NCBI RefSeq assembly: GCF_012163145.1
Contig: NZ_JAAVTX010000005.1
Location: 1 to 64,000 of the forward strand
Length of the DNA: 64,000 nucleotides
DNA from: Falsiroseomonas frigidaquae
GTDB taxonomy: Bacteria; Pseudomonadota; Alphaproteobacteria; Acetobacterales; Acetobacteraceae
Direction of reading: 5' to 3'
The first letter of the stretch is position 1, and every line of letters starts with the position of its first letter. The position numbers and the translations under genes were made by a program. The notes beneath the pieces are model-generated. The model was not told the DNA's origin and made no database searches. It saw only the letters and a program-made list of their open reading frames with translations. Positions 9,013-18,808 of this stretch are shown piece by piece.

Positions 9013-10233
9013 ATGACCGCCACCCAGGACTTCCTGCACGCCGCCCGTGAGCGCGGCTTCATCCACCAGGTCACGGATGCGGAGGGGCTCGCCGCCCAGG
9101 GGCGGGTGACCGCCTATGTCGGCTTCGACTGCACGGCGGACAGCCTGCATGTCGGCCACCTGCTGTCGATCATGCTGCTGCGCCTGCTGCAGAAGACCGG
9201 CAACCGCCCGGTGGCGCTGATGGGCGGCGGCACGACCAAGATCGGCGACCCGTCCTTCCGCGACGAGGCGCGCCCGCTGCTGACCGATGCGCAGATCGAG
9301 GTGAACAAGGCCGGCATCCGCCGCAGCTTCGACAGCTTCCTCGATTTCGGCCCCGATGCCGCCGTCATGCTCGACAATGCCGAATGGCTGGACAAGCTGG
9401 AATACATTCCCTTCCTGCGGGAAGTCGGCCGGCATTTCAGCGTCAACCGCATGCTGACCATGGACAGCGTGAAGCTGCGGCTGGACCGGGACCAGCCGCT
9501 CAGCTTCCTCGAATTCAACTACATGCTGCTGCAATCCTACGATTTTCTCGAACTGCACCGGCGGCTGGGCGTGACGCTGCAGATGGGCGGATCGGACCAG
9601 TGGGGCAACATCATCATGGGCGCCGACCTGGTGCGCCGCATGGCGGGTGCGGAAGCCTTCGGGCTGACCACGCCGCTGCTGACCACCGCCTCCGGCGCCA
9701 AGATGGGCAAGACTGCCTCCGGTGCCGTCTGGCTGAACCCGGACCGGCTGGCGCCCTACGACTACTGGCAGTTCTGGCGCAATGCGGAGGATGCCGATGT
9801 CGGCCGCTTCCTCGCTCTGTTCACCGACCTGCCGATGCCGGAGGTGACGCGCTTGGCCGCGCTGGCCGGCGCCGAGATCAACGAGGCGAAGAAGGTCCTG
9901 GCGACCGAGGCCACCGCCCTGCTGCATGGGCGCCAGGCCGCCGAGACCGCCGCCGAGACCGCCCGCCGCGCCTTCGAACAGGGCGAGGCGGCGGAGACCC
10001 TGCCGAGCCACAGCACCGCCCTGCCCGCCGCCGTGGTGGACATCCTGGCGGAGGCGAAGTTCGTCGCCAGCAAGGGCGAGGCGCGCCGGCTGATCGCCCA
10101 GGGCGGCATCCGCCTGAACGACGCGGCCGTCGGCGATCCGGCACAATCGGTCACCACGGCCGATTTGCGTGACGGCGCCGCGAAACTTTCGGTGGGCCGG
10201 AAGCGTCACCTGCTGGTGCGCCCGGCGTCCTGA
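9013..10233 (+). CDS. tyrS: Tyrosyl-tRNA synthetase
   Basis: 406 residues, class I aminoacyl-tRNA synthetase. Seen: [17 protein letters not shown] with the HIGH-type HVGH motif, tyrosine-binding [30 protein letters not shown] with the KMSKS-type KMGKT loop, and a C-terminal S4-like RNA-binding domain ([21 protein letters not shown]). The start at 9013 (MTATQDF) matches homologues; the frame is open upstream through the divergent promoter region and is not used. Confidence 0.97.
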   Translation: MTATQDFLHAARERGFIHQVTDAEGLAAQGRVTAYVGFDCTADSLHVGHLLSIMLLRLLQKTGNRPVALMGGGTTKIGDPSFRDEARPLLTDAQIEVNKAGIRRSFDSFLDFGPDAAVMLDNAEWLDKLEYIPFLREVGRHFSVNRMLTMDSVKLRLDRDQPLSFLEFNYMLLQSYDFLELHRRLGVTLQMGGSDQWGNIIMGADLVRRMAGAEAFGLTTPLLTTASGAKMGKTASGAVWLNPDRLAPYDYWQFWRNAEDADVGRFLALFTDLPMPEVTRLAALAGAEINEAKKVLATEATALLHGRQAAETAAETARRAFEQGEAAETLPSHSTALPAAVVDILAEAKFVASKGEARRLIAQGGIRLNDAAVGDPAQSVTTADLRDGAAKLSVGRKRHLLVRPAS

Positions 10234-10369
10234 ACCGACCCGCGCCCGGCTGACCGCCGGGCACCAGCCGCCGCCGCACGGGACAACTTTGCCCGCGGGC
10301 TGCTCCGCCGGGTGGTTGGAGGCCGGCGTGCGGCAGGCAAGGGTATTGGAGGCGGTCCGATGGCCGGCC

Positions 10370-12094
10370 ATGCCGGCCATTCCGGAGGCCTGGCTTGGCG
10401 CGCTGGCCGCCATGGCGATCGGCATCGCCGTCATCGCCGGCATCTATGGCTGGCATATCCTGCCCCCCTGGCACACCGGCTGGATGCTGGAAGGCACGAT
10501 CGGGCCGGACCCGGTGCAGTATTGGCTCGGCTGGACCTATTTCGCCCGCAGCCCCTGGGCCTGGCCACCCGGTGCCAACCCGGATTGGGGGCTGGAGGTC
10601 GGCTCCGGCATCTTCTTCTCCGATTCGATCCCGCTGCTCGCCTTCGCCTTCAAGGCGCTGCGGCCGCTGGTGCAGGTGTCGCAATATTGGGGCCTGTGGA
10701 TCTTCGCCTGCGGCGCATTGCAGGCGCTGCTCGCCTGGCGGCTGGTCGGGCTGGTCACCGCCGACCCGCTGGCACGCCTGGCCGGTGCCGCGCTGTTCGT
10801 GCTGCAGCCGATCCTGCTGAACCGGCTCGGCGGGCATTTCGCCCTGGGTGGGCAGTTCCTGCTGCTGGCCGCGCTGTATCTGTGCCTGACCTCCGCCCCG
10901 GCCTCGGCCCCGGCCTGGCGCCGGCTGGTCGCCTGGGCGGGGCTGGTGCTCGCCGCATCGCTGATCCACGCCTACCTGCTGCCGATGGTCGCGGGCCTCT
11001 GGGCGGCGGATTGGCTGGGCCGCGCGCTGCCACGCGACCGCCGGCCGAAGCCCCTGGCCGCGGAGGCGCTGGCGGTACCCGCGGCGGGTCTGGCCGGGCT
11101 CTGGGCCGGTGGCTTCTTCCTGCTCGGCGGCGGCATGGGCGGCACCTGGGGCGGGTTCGGGGCGATGCAGCTCGACCTGCTGGCGCCCTTCGACCCCAGC
11201 CAATGGGGCCGCTTCCTGCCGCAACTGCCGCGGCCGGATCACCTGGAGGCGCGCGACAGCTATCTCGGCCTCGGCACCATCCTGCTGTTGCTGGCAGGTG
11301 CGGCCGCCTTCCTCTGGCGCCCGAGGCCGGGCCTGCCGCGCCGCTGGCCGCTGCTGGCCGGGCTCGCCGTGATGCTGGCGCTCGCGGTCACCCACCGGGT
11401 TTCCCTGGGTGGGCAGGTGGTGCTGGTGCTGGCGGAGCTGCCGCCGCCGGTGCTGGCGGCGGCCGATGCGCTGCGCGCCTCCGTGCGGTTCTTCTGGCCG
11501 CTGGCCTATGCGCTGATCCTGGGCGCCATCGCCGCCCTGGCGCATGTGCTGGGCGGGCGGCGTACCGGGCTGCTGCTGGCCGCGCTGCTGCTGGTGCAGC
11601 TTACCGATCTGAAGCCGGGCTTCGACCGGCTCGATCGCTTCTTCCGCCCCGCCCCCGCCACCGCCGCGCTGCGCCTGGCGGACCCGTTCTGGATGGCGGC
11701 CACCGCCCGCTACCAGCGCATCCGCCTGGCGCCAACCGGCATGCAGGCCCGGCATTGGGAGGAGGTGGCGGTGCTGGCCGCCACGCGTGGCCTGCCCACC
11801 GATGCGGTCTACCTCGCCCGCATCGACCCGGCGCGGGTCCAAGCGCTGAACGCCGGAACGCTGCACCGCCTGGCATCCGGCCAATACGAGCCGGGCAGCC
11901 TCTATGTGCTCGGCGACGACGCCATGCTGGCGGCGGCCCGCGCCGGCATGGATCCGGCGCGGGACCTGCTGGCGCGCTTCGACGAGGTGTGGGTGCTGGC
12001 GCCGGGCTGGCATGCCCCCATCATGGCGTCGCCTGCTGGCCGATCCCGAACAGACCGCGGAGAAAGCCCGGTGTCAGCGCCGCCAGGGGGTTGA
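10370..12094 (+). CDS. DUF6311-type polytopic membrane protein
   Basis: 574 residues with about nine to ten hydrophobic segments in the first ~450 residues, then a soluble C-terminal part. The segments GPDPVQYWLGWTYFARSPW, GSGIFFSDSIPLLAFAFK and QYWGLWIFACGALQALLAW match the DUF6311 family as I remember it, a GT-C glycosyltransferase-like membrane family often near surface polysaccharide genes. Function unknown. Start chosen at 10370 (MPAIPEAW) just before the first membrane helix; the initiation signal is weak. The 3' end overlaps the opposite-strand DUF3971 gene by 74 bp. Confidence 0.75.
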   Translation: MPAIPEAWLGALAAMAIGIAVIAGIYGWHILPPWHTGWMLEGTIGPDPVQYWLGWTYFARSPWAWPPGANPDWGLEVGSGIFFSDSIPLLAFAFKALRPLVQVSQYWGLWIFACGALQALLAWRLVGLVTADPLARLAGAALFVLQPILLNRLGGHFALGGQFLLLAALYLCLTSAPASAPAWRRLVAWAGLVLAASLIHAYLLPMVAGLWAADWLGRALPRDRRPKPLAAEALAVPAAGLAGLWAGGFFLLGGGMGGTWGGFGAMQLDLLAPFDPSQWGRFLPQLPRPDHLEARDSYLGLGTILLLLAGAAAFLWRPRPGLPRRWPLLAGLAVMLALAVTHRVSLGGQVVLVLAELPPPVLAAADALRASVRFFWPLAYALILGAIAALAHVLGGRRTGLLLAALLLVQLTDLKPGFDRLDRFFRPAPATAALRLADPFWMAATARYQRIRLAPTGMQARHWEEVAVLAATRGLPTDAVYLARIDPARVQALNAGTLHRLASGQYEPGSLYVLGDDAMLAAARAGMDPARDLLARFDEVWVLAPGWHAPIMASPAGRSRTDRGESPVSAPPGG

Positions 12095-15000
12095 CGCTCA
12101 CCGCCGGGTCATCCGCCGGGCCGCTGACCCGGAAGGTCGCCGCGAAAAGCCCGCCGCCCGCCTCCGGCGCGAACAACCGGCCGAGGATCGGGATATTGCC
12201 GAGCAGGGAGTTGAAGAAATAGGCCGGCACGATGGTGCCCGCCATGTTCAGCCGCTGCCGTCGCCGGTCCAGCGTGCCCGTCGCCGTCAGGCCGAGCGAG
12301 GCGGAGAAGGCGCGCGCCTCCCCCAGCGTCAGCACATCCGGCGTCAGGCTGAAGGGCGCGATCAGCCGGCTGAAGCCGAGGCCGGGGCCGGAGGCGGCCT
12401 CCATCAGCCCGTACAGCGTCATCGCCTGCAGCAGCTTGGCCACCGCCGGGGCGCCGCGCACGGCGAAATCGCTCATCTCCGCGGTGCCGGATAGCGGCGC
12501 GCCGGGGCGGTTGCTGGCATAGCTGGCCTGCACCGAGAGCCGCCCGCCTTCCAGCCGCCGCAGCACGTCGAAGCTGCCAAGCAGCGCGCCGGCATCCTCC
12601 GCCTCCAGCCGCAGCGACCGGCCGGCACCGGCCGGCGTGATCCGCGCCTCGAACGGGCCGCGCGGCCCGGCCCGGCCGGACAGGGTGCCCGCTCGCACCA
12701 CGCCGCGGCCGTCCACCCGCACCTGCGCAGTGACGGCCGCCAATTCGCGCCCGGGGCCGAGCAGCACCCGCTCGAACCGCGCATCGGCGGCGAAGGAGGG
12801 GCCGGTCTCGTTGTCCGGCGCGGCCGCGGCCGCATTGCTGCCGTCTTCCGACATGGTCCGCCGCAGATCCAGCACCTGGCCGCGCAGCGTCAGCGCCCAG
12901 GGGCCGCCCGGCTCCAGCGGCGGGCGGGCCTCGCCGGTGAAGCGGCTGTCCTCCACCACGCCTTCCGTCACCGCCACCCGTTCCAGCCGCGTGCCGCGGG
13001 TGAAGCTGGCGCTGCCGCGCAGGCGCATGGCGGGTCCTTCGACGCGGAAGCTCTCGATCGCCGTCAGATCCTCCCCGGCCAGGCGCAGCACCATCTCGCC
13101 GCCCGCATTCTGGCCGGGCGGCTTGGACCAGGCGAGCGGGTCGATCATCAGCCGGGCCTGGCTCAGATCGGCCCGCACCGTGGCGGTGCCCTGGCCGTTG
13201 CGGCGGCGCTCGGTGCGCACATCGAGGCCGACCTGGCCCTCGATCACCTCGGAAAAGGCGAGGCCCAGCGCCACCAGCTTCCGCGCATCGGTCTCCGCCC
13301 GCACCGTCTCCCGCATCACCACCTGGCCGGGCGGGCCGTTGCGGAAATCCATCTCCACCGTCAGCCGCGCGGCGATCTCGGCGAGCGTCGCGGTGCCGCT
13401 GGCACGCAGGCCGTTATTGTCCACCGTCAGTTCCACCGTGCCGCGTTCCAGCGGCCGGCCGAGCAGCACATCAGCCATCCGCACCTCCCGCAGCCGGGCC
13501 TGGACGCGCAGTTGAAGCTGCTCCACCGGCAGGTCGGACAGCAGCGGGAAGGCGATGTTGAGCCGCGCCTCCATGCTGCCGCGCGGGTCCTTCACCGGAA
13601 ACGGCCGGCGTTCGAACAGCCGCAGGCGCGGGTGCTGCACCACGGCCAGCGCATCCGGGATGGGGCCGACCAGGTTGAATTCCATCTGCGCGGTTTCCTG
13701 CCCGCCCGGCGGCAACAGGAAGCGGATGGTTCCGTCCCGCACCGTCACCGCGCCACCGGATTGCCGGCCGCCGGTGACCTGCATGCGGATCTCCTCCAGC
13801 CCGAAGGTGACGGTGCCGGCGGCACCCTCGGCGGGCGGGATCGGGCGCAGCCAGTGCACGGTGGCCTCCGCCACCTGCAGCGTACCGTCCAGGCTGGTGA
13901 TCCGCGCATCGGCCAGCCCCGGCGCGGCCTCGGCCGCGATGCGCCAGCGGCCGTCGCGGGCGGTGCCGGCGGTCAGGTTCTGCACGATCCAGCTTCGCAC
14001 ATGCGGTGCCAGGTCTTCCGGCCAGTGGCGGGGCAGGTCGGCGATCGGCACCGCATCCAGCCCCAGCGTCGCCTCCCCGCGCCAGCCCGCGCCGGCACGG
14101 GCGGCCTCCGCCTGCACGGTCAGACTGGGCGGCGTGGCGCCGTCCAGGCGCAGCAGGGCGCGCGGGATGGCGATGCGGCCCGGCTCCGCCGCCACATCCA
14201 GCTCCAGCCTGGACATGGCGACCCGGCGGCCCTCGCCGAGATCCAGCACGCCGGGGCCGGTGGTCAGCAGGGCCTGCAGGTTGCGGAAGCCACCATCGGC
14301 GCCGAGCCGGGCGCGCGCCTCGATCCGTGCGGTGGCGTCCAGCCGGGCCAGCGGCGCCAGCGCCGGGGCGGCCTGTGCCAGCAATGCGGGCCGCAATTCC
14401 GGCAGCAGCAGGTGCAGCGCCAGCGCGGCCGGCCCGCCACCCGGCACCGCATCCAGCTCCGCCCCGATGGTCACCGGCACGCGTTCGCCGCCCAGCAGCA
14501 GCGTCGCCACCGCCTCCCCGATCAATCCGCCGCCGAGCCGGCGGCGCAGCGTGACATCCGCGCCATCCAGCACCCAGGTCAGGCCGAGCGCCGCATCCTG
14601 CACCACGATCCGCCCACCGATGATCCGCAGCGACTGCAGGGCCGCAAGCGGCGTCCGGTCCGAAGCCGGGTTCAGCAGCTCGGCCAGGACGGATTCGAGG
14701 CCCGTATCGGAGAGACCGGTGTCTGGTGGCACCGTATCCGCCGGCACCGTATCCGCCGGCACCGTATCGGACGGCACGGCATCGGCGGGAACCGGATCAG
14801 CGGTGGCCGGCGCCGTGCCCGCATCCCCCAGCAGCAGGGAGAACCCGCCCCCCGCGTCGCGGCGCAGGGTCAGTACCGGCTGGTGGAATTCGATCCGGCG
14901 CGGCGCCAACTCGCCGCGCAGCAGCCAGGACAGCGAAAGGCTTACCGCGGCATCCGGCAGGTCCATCCGCACCGCGCCCCCCGGCTCCACGAGGCGGACG

Positions 15001-15284
15001 CCGGACAGGCGCAGCTCGACGGGTGTGAGATGACCCTCGCGCCAGCCCTGCCAGCCGATGCTGGCCTGGCCGACCTCCAGCAGCGCCTCCGGCGGGGTGC
15101 CGTCGGCGCCCGGGGCGTTCAACTGGTCCGCGATCGCCTCCGCCAGGAAAGGCAGCTCGATCGGCCCCTGCGAGAGACGGAAGGCCGCCGCCCCGGTGGC
15201 CAGCAGCAGCAGCACCGCAAGCGTGCAGCTCAGGCGCAGGGCGCGATGCGCCTCCCGCGCCACTTGACCGGCGGCGCGCCTCAT
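12021..15284 (-). CDS. DUF3971/AsmA-like (YhdP-family) envelope protein
   Basis: 1087 residues. One N-terminal membrane anchor (LSCTLAVLLLLATGAAAF) is followed by a very long beta-rich, repeat-like body typical of AsmA/YhdP proteins, which are thought to bridge the inner and outer membranes and move phospholipids. The C-terminus (TATGTLDRRRQRLNMAGTIVPAYFFNSLLGNIPILGRLF) is the characteristic AsmA-2/DUF3971 end. An Asp/Pro/Val/Ala low-complexity linker encoded by 15-bp repeats sits near residues 160-190. Start 15284 (MRRAAGQV) precedes the anchor; an upstream in-frame extension overlaps glnE and is unlikely. It starts 17 bp from the divergent glnE, as in many alphaproteobacteria. Confidence 0.85.
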   Translation of the reverse strand: MRRAAGQVAREAHRALRLSCTLAVLLLLATGAAAFRLSQGPIELPFLAEAIADQLNAPGADGTPPEALLEVGQASIGWQGWREGHLTPVELRLSGVRLVEPGGAVRMDLPDAAVSLSLSWLLRGELAPRRIEFHQPVLTLRRDAGGGFSLLLGDAGTAPATADPVPADAVPSDTVPADTVPADTVPPDTGLSDTGLESVLAELLNPASDRTPLAALQSLRIIGGRIVVQDAALGLTWVLDGADVTLRRRLGGGLIGEAVATLLLGGERVPVTIGAELDAVPGGGPAALALHLLLPELRPALLAQAAPALAPLARLDATARIEARARLGADGGFRNLQALLTTGPGVLDLGEGRRVAMSRLELDVAAEPGRIAIPRALLRLDGATPPSLTVQAEAARAGAGWRGEATLGLDAVPIADLPRHWPEDLAPHVRSWIVQNLTAGTARDGRWRIAAEAAPGLADARITSLDGTLQVAEATVHWLRPIPPAEGAAGTVTFGLEEIRMQVTGGRQSGGAVTVRDGTIRFLLPPGGQETAQMEFNLVGPIPDALAVVQHPRLRLFERRPFPVKDPRGSMEARLNIAFPLLSDLPVEQLQLRVQARLREVRMADVLLGRPLERGTVELTVDNNGLRASGTATLAEIAARLTVEMDFRNGPPGQVVMRETVRAETDARKLVALGLAFSEVIEGQVGLDVRTERRRNGQGTATVRADLSQARLMIDPLAWSKPPGQNAGGEMVLRLAGEDLTAIESFRVEGPAMRLRGSASFTRGTRLERVAVTEGVVEDSRFTGEARPPLEPGGPWALTLRGQVLDLRRTMSEDGSNAAAAAPDNETGPSFAADARFERVLLGPGRELAAVTAQVRVDGRGVVRAGTLSGRAGPRGPFEARITPAGAGRSLRLEAEDAGALLGSFDVLRRLEGGRLSVQASYASNRPGAPLSGTAEMSDFAVRGAPAVAKLLQAMTLYGLMEAASGPGLGFSRLIAPFSLTPDVLTLGEARAFSASLGLTATGTLDRRRQRLNMAGTIVPAYFFNSLLGNIPILGRLFAPEAGGGLFAATFRVSGPADDPAVSVNPLAALTPGFLRGLFGIGQQATP
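14728..14802. repeat. Five 15-bp tandem units inside the DUF3971 gene
   Basis: Units at 14728, 14743, 14758, 14773 and 14788; the first two are identical (GGCACCGTATCCGCC) and the rest progressively diverge. On the coding strand each adds a PADTV-like pentapeptide, making a flexible acidic/proline linker. This looks like recent slippage expansion in a permissive linker. Confidence 0.85.
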
Positions 15285-15301
15285 CGCCACGCTGCACCCC
15301 A

Positions 15302-18300
15302 ATGCCGAATACCCGGTCGTTCCCCGCCCAACCCGATCCCGCAAAGCCCGCCAGCGGGATGGGGCTGCCCGCCAATGGCTTGCCACGGCCGCATGATGCG
15401 GAGGCGGCCGCCGTGCTCGCCGGCCGCTTCGCGGAACGTGGCGCGGCGGAGCGCGGCTTCGGCGCCACGCCGGAAGGCGCCGCGCTGCTGGCGGCTCTTG
15501 GCGGGCACAGCCCCTATCTGGCGGACCTGGCGCTGCGCGAATCGGCCACGCTGCTGCGGCTGGTGGAACGCGGGCCGGATGCCGCCTTTGCCCTGGCGCT
15601 GGACCCGCTGGGCCGCGCCGACCCGGAAGCGACGCGCCCCGGCGTCGCCAGCCTGCTGCGCCAGGCCAAGCGACAGGCGGCGCTGATCGCGGCGGTGGCC
15701 GACATCACGGGGCTCTGGGCGCTGGACCGGGTGACGGGCGCGCTGTCCGACCTCGCCGATGCCTGCACGGACTACGCCTGCGCCCATCTGCTGCGGGAGG
15801 CGCAGGCCAGGGGCGACCTGAAGCTGGCCGGCGGCGCCGCACGGCATGACCCGCGCGCCACCTGCAAGGGGTCGGGCCTCGTGGTGCTCGGCATGGGCAA
15901 GCTCGGCGGGCGGGAGCTCAACTACTCCTCGGATATCGACCTCATGGTGCTGTATGACCCGGAGGTTGCAACCTACGACGCCGACCGCGCCGGCGCCATC
16001 TATGTCCGCCTCGCGCGTGATCTGGTTCGCCTGATGGATGAGCGGACGGAGGGTGGCTACTGCTTCCGGACCGATCTGCGCCTGCGGCCGGACCCGGCGG
16101 CCACCCCGCTGGCCGTCAGCCTGCCGGCCGCCATCATCTACTACGAGAGCATGGGCCAGAACTGGGAACGCGCCGCCATGATCAAGGCGCGCCCGGTGGC
16201 GGGGGACCGCGCGCTGGGCGAGCATTTCCTGCGCGAGATCCGCCCCTTCGTCTGGCGCCGCCACCTGGATTTCGCCGCCGTCGCGGACATCCACTCGATC
16301 AAGCGCCAGATCCACGCCCATAAGGGTCACAAGGGCGCGCATGCGGAGGTGCAGGTCGCCGGCCACGACGTGAAGCTCGGCCGCGGCGGCATCCGCGAGA
16401 TCGAGTTCACGGTGCAGGTGCTGCAGCTGATCTGGGGCGGCCGCGACCCGGTGCTGCGCGACCCGACCACCCTCGGCGCCCTGGCCGCGCTGGCCGCGGC
16501 GGGCAAGATCGAGCGGCGCGCGGCGGCCGACCTGGCCGATGCCTATGGCTTCCTGCGCCAGGTGGAACACCGGCTGCAGATGGTGGCGGACCGGCAGACC
16601 CACCGGCTGCCGGAGGATGCGGAGGGCCTGGCTAATATCGCCTCCTTCATGGGGTTCGAGGGGCCGGAGGCCTTCTCCGCCGCGCTGGTCGGCCATCTCA
16701 GGCGGGTCGAGCGACGCTATGCCGGGCTGTTCGAAACCTCCCCCGATCTTTCGGCCGGCGACGATGTGCAGGGCGATCTCGTGTTCACCGGGGTGGAGGA
16801 CGACCCGGCGACGCTCGCCACGCTGCGCGGCCTGGGCTTCCAGAATCCGGCCGCGGTCGCCGCCACCGTGCGCGGCTGGCATCACGGCCGGGCGCGCGCC
16901 ACGCGCAGCGAAAGGGCGCGGGAGTTGCTGACCGCGCTGATGCCCAGCCTGCTGGCCGCGCTGGCGAAGCAGCCGCAGCCGGATGCCGCGCTGATGCGGC
17001 TGGATGCCGCCCTGGCGCGGATGAGTACGGGTGTGCAGGTGCTGTCCCTTCTGGCGCGCAACCCGGCGCTGCTCGACCGGCTGGCCTTCGTTCTGGGGGC
17101 GGCGCCGCAACTGGCCGACCACTTCGCCCGCAACGCCGCGGCGCTGGACGGGTTGCTGGCCGGCCACGCCGCACCCGGCACCGACCCCGCCGCCTCCCTG
17201 CCCGCCTTGGTGAAGGACGCCCGCTTCCTGGAGGAGGCGCTGGAGGCGGCGCGGCGGCTGGTGACGGAGGGCAAGTTCGAGATCGATGCCGCCGCGCTGG
17301 AAGGCCGGCTGGACACGGATGCCGCAGGCCTCGCCCGCAGCGGGCTGGCGGATGCCGCGATCGGCGCGCTGCTGCCGCGCATCACGCAGGATTTCGCCCA
17401 GCGCCACGGCAAGGTGGCAGGCGGCGCGCTGGGGGTGGTGGCGCTCGGCAAGCTCGGCGGGCGGGACATGCTGCCGGGCTCCGACCTCGACCTGATCCTG
17501 GTCTATGACCATCCGGCGGAGGCGCCGGAAAGCAAGGGCGGCGCCAAATCCCTCGCGCCCTCCCAGTATTTCGCGCGGCTGGCCAATCAGATGGTCGGCG
17601 CGCTGACGGCGCCGGGGGCGGAGGGGCGGCTGTACGAGGTGGATATGCGGCTGCGGCCCTCCGGCTCGAAGGGGCCGGTTGCGGTCTCATTGTCCTCCTT
17701 CGCCCGCTACCACACGGAATCGGCCTGGACCTGGGAACGCATGGCGCTGACCCGGGCCCGCTTCGTCGCCGGCGCCCCGGCGCTGAAGCGCAAGGTGGAG
17801 GCGGCGATCCGACAGGCGCAGACCCGGGCGGCGGATGCCGCGCAGGTGCTGGCCGATGCGCGGGCGATGCGGGCGCGCATGCTGCGCGACCTGCCGGCGG
17901 ATGGACCGTGGGATGTGAAGCACATGCCGGGCGGGCTGGTGGAGGTGGAGTTCATCTCCCAGGCGCTGCAGGTGGCGCATGCCCATCGCCTGCCGGCGGT
18001 GCTGTCCCCCACCACCCGCCTGGCGCTGGCGGCGCTGGCCAAGGCGCGCATCCTGCCGGAGGCGGAGGCCGCCGCGCTGGTAGCGGCCGACCGGCTGTGG
18101 CGGGCCATCACCGCGCATCTGCGCCTGACCGTCGGCCGCTGGCCGGAGGAAGCGCTGCCGGAGCCGGTGGCGCTGGCGCTGGTCGCCGCCACCGGGCACC
18201 TGCTGCCCGCAGCGCCTGCCGCCGGGGCGGCGATTGACCAACCGGCCTACCGCGCACAGATGCGCGCCGTCGCGCAACAGGTGCGCGCCAGCTTCATCCG

Positions 18301-18328
18301 CCATGTCGGCGACCTCGAGACGTCCTGA
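15302..18328 (+). CDS. glnE: Bifunctional glutamine synthetase adenylyltransferase/deadenylase
   Basis: 1008 residues, full length. It adenylylates and de-adenylylates glutamine synthetase in response to PII and glutamine. Two nucleotidyltransferase domains are visible: an N-terminal one with GMGKLGGRELNYSSDIDLMV and a C-terminal one with ALGKLGGRDMLPGSDLDLIL, each with the metal-binding DxD and a downstream basic/acidic DLRLRP or DMRLRP motif. Helical regulatory segments lie between them and the C-terminus is a GlnD-UR-like helical domain. It is followed 12 bp later by bcp. Confidence 0.97.
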   Translation: MPNTRSFPAQPDPAKPASGMGLPANGLPRPHDAEAAAVLAGRFAERGAAERGFGATPEGAALLAALGGHSPYLADLALRESATLLRLVERGPDAAFALALDPLGRADPEATRPGVASLLRQAKRQAALIAAVADITGLWALDRVTGALSDLADACTDYACAHLLREAQARGDLKLAGGAARHDPRATCKGSGLVVLGMGKLGGRELNYSSDIDLMVLYDPEVATYDADRAGAIYVRLARDLVRLMDERTEGGYCFRTDLRLRPDPAATPLAVSLPAAIIYYESMGQNWERAAMIKARPVAGDRALGEHFLREIRPFVWRRHLDFAAVADIHSIKRQIHAHKGHKGAHAEVQVAGHDVKLGRGGIREIEFTVQVLQLIWGGRDPVLRDPTTLGALAALAAAGKIERRAAADLADAYGFLRQVEHRLQMVADRQTHRLPEDAEGLANIASFMGFEGPEAFSAALVGHLRRVERRYAGLFETSPDLSAGDDVQGDLVFTGVEDDPATLATLRGLGFQNPAAVAATVRGWHHGRARATRSERARELLTALMPSLLAALAKQPQPDAALMRLDAALARMSTGVQVLSLLARNPALLDRLAFVLGAAPQLADHFARNAAALDGLLAGHAAPGTDPAASLPALVKDARFLEEALEAARRLVTEGKFEIDAAALEGRLDTDAAGLARSGLADAAIGALLPRITQDFAQRHGKVAGGALGVVALGKLGGRDMLPGSDLDLILVYDHPAEAPESKGGAKSLAPSQYFARLANQMVGALTAPGAEGRLYEVDMRLRPSGSKGPVAVSLSSFARYHTESAWTWERMALTRARFVAGAPALKRKVEAAIRQAQTRAADAAQVLADARAMRARMLRDLPADGPWDVKHMPGGLVEVEFISQALQVAHAHRLPAVLSPTTRLALAALAKARILPEAEAAALVAADRLWRAITAHLRLTVGRWPEEALPEPVALALVAATGHLLPAAPAAGAAIDQPAYRAQMRAVAQQVRASFIRHVGDLETS

Positions 18329-18340
18329 ACGGAGCCCCCG

Positions 18341-18808
18341 ATGACGAATGCGACCGAAGGCGCCCCTGCCCCGGATTTCTCCATGCCCGCCTCCGGCGGC
18401 CGCACCGCCAGCCTGGCGGAACTGAAGGGCAAGCCCTTCCTGCTGTATTTCTACCCGAAGGCGGATACCCCCGGCTGCACCAAGCAGGCCTGCGGGGTGC
18501 AGGAGGCCTTGCCCGCGCTCGGCAAGATCGGCCTGACCGTGATCGGCGTCTCGCCGGACCCGATGAAGCCGATCGAGAAATTCGCCCAGAAGTTCAACCT
18601 GACCTTCCCGCTGGCCTCCGACGAGGATCACAAGGTGGCGGAGGCCTATGGTGTCTGGGTCGAGAAGTCGATGTATGGGAAGACCTACATGGGCATGGAG
18701 CGTTCCAGCTTCCTGGTGGCTGCCGATGGGCGCATCGCCAAGGTCTGGCGCAAGGTGAAGCCCGAGGCGCATGCCGCGCAGGTGCTGGAAGCCGCGAAGG
18801 AGTTGTGA
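18341..18808 (+). CDS. bcp: Peroxiredoxin, Bcp/PrxQ type
   Basis: 155 residues, thioredoxin-fold thiol peroxidase. The active site PKADTPGCTKQACGVQ has the peroxidatic Cys and, five residues later, a second Cys, the atypical 2-Cys arrangement of E. coli Bcp. SFLVAADGRIAKVWRKVKP matches the C-terminal part. It reduces hydrogen peroxide and organic hydroperoxides in the cytosol. Its stop codon overlaps the next start (TGATG), so the two are probably cotranscribed. Confidence 0.95.
   Translation: MTNATEGAPAPDFSMPASGGRTASLAELKGKPFLLYFYPKADTPGCTKQACGVQEALPALGKIGLTVIGVSPDPMKPIEKFAQKFNLTFPLASDEDHKVAEAYGVWVEKSMYGKTYMGMERSSFLVAADGRIAKVWRKVKPEAHAAQVLEAAKEL

Noticed and set aside
10312-12222. Alternative plus-strand frame across the DUF6311 gene
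   Set aside because: The translation is Arg/Pro/Gly rich, whereas the other frame gives clear membrane helices and family motifs.
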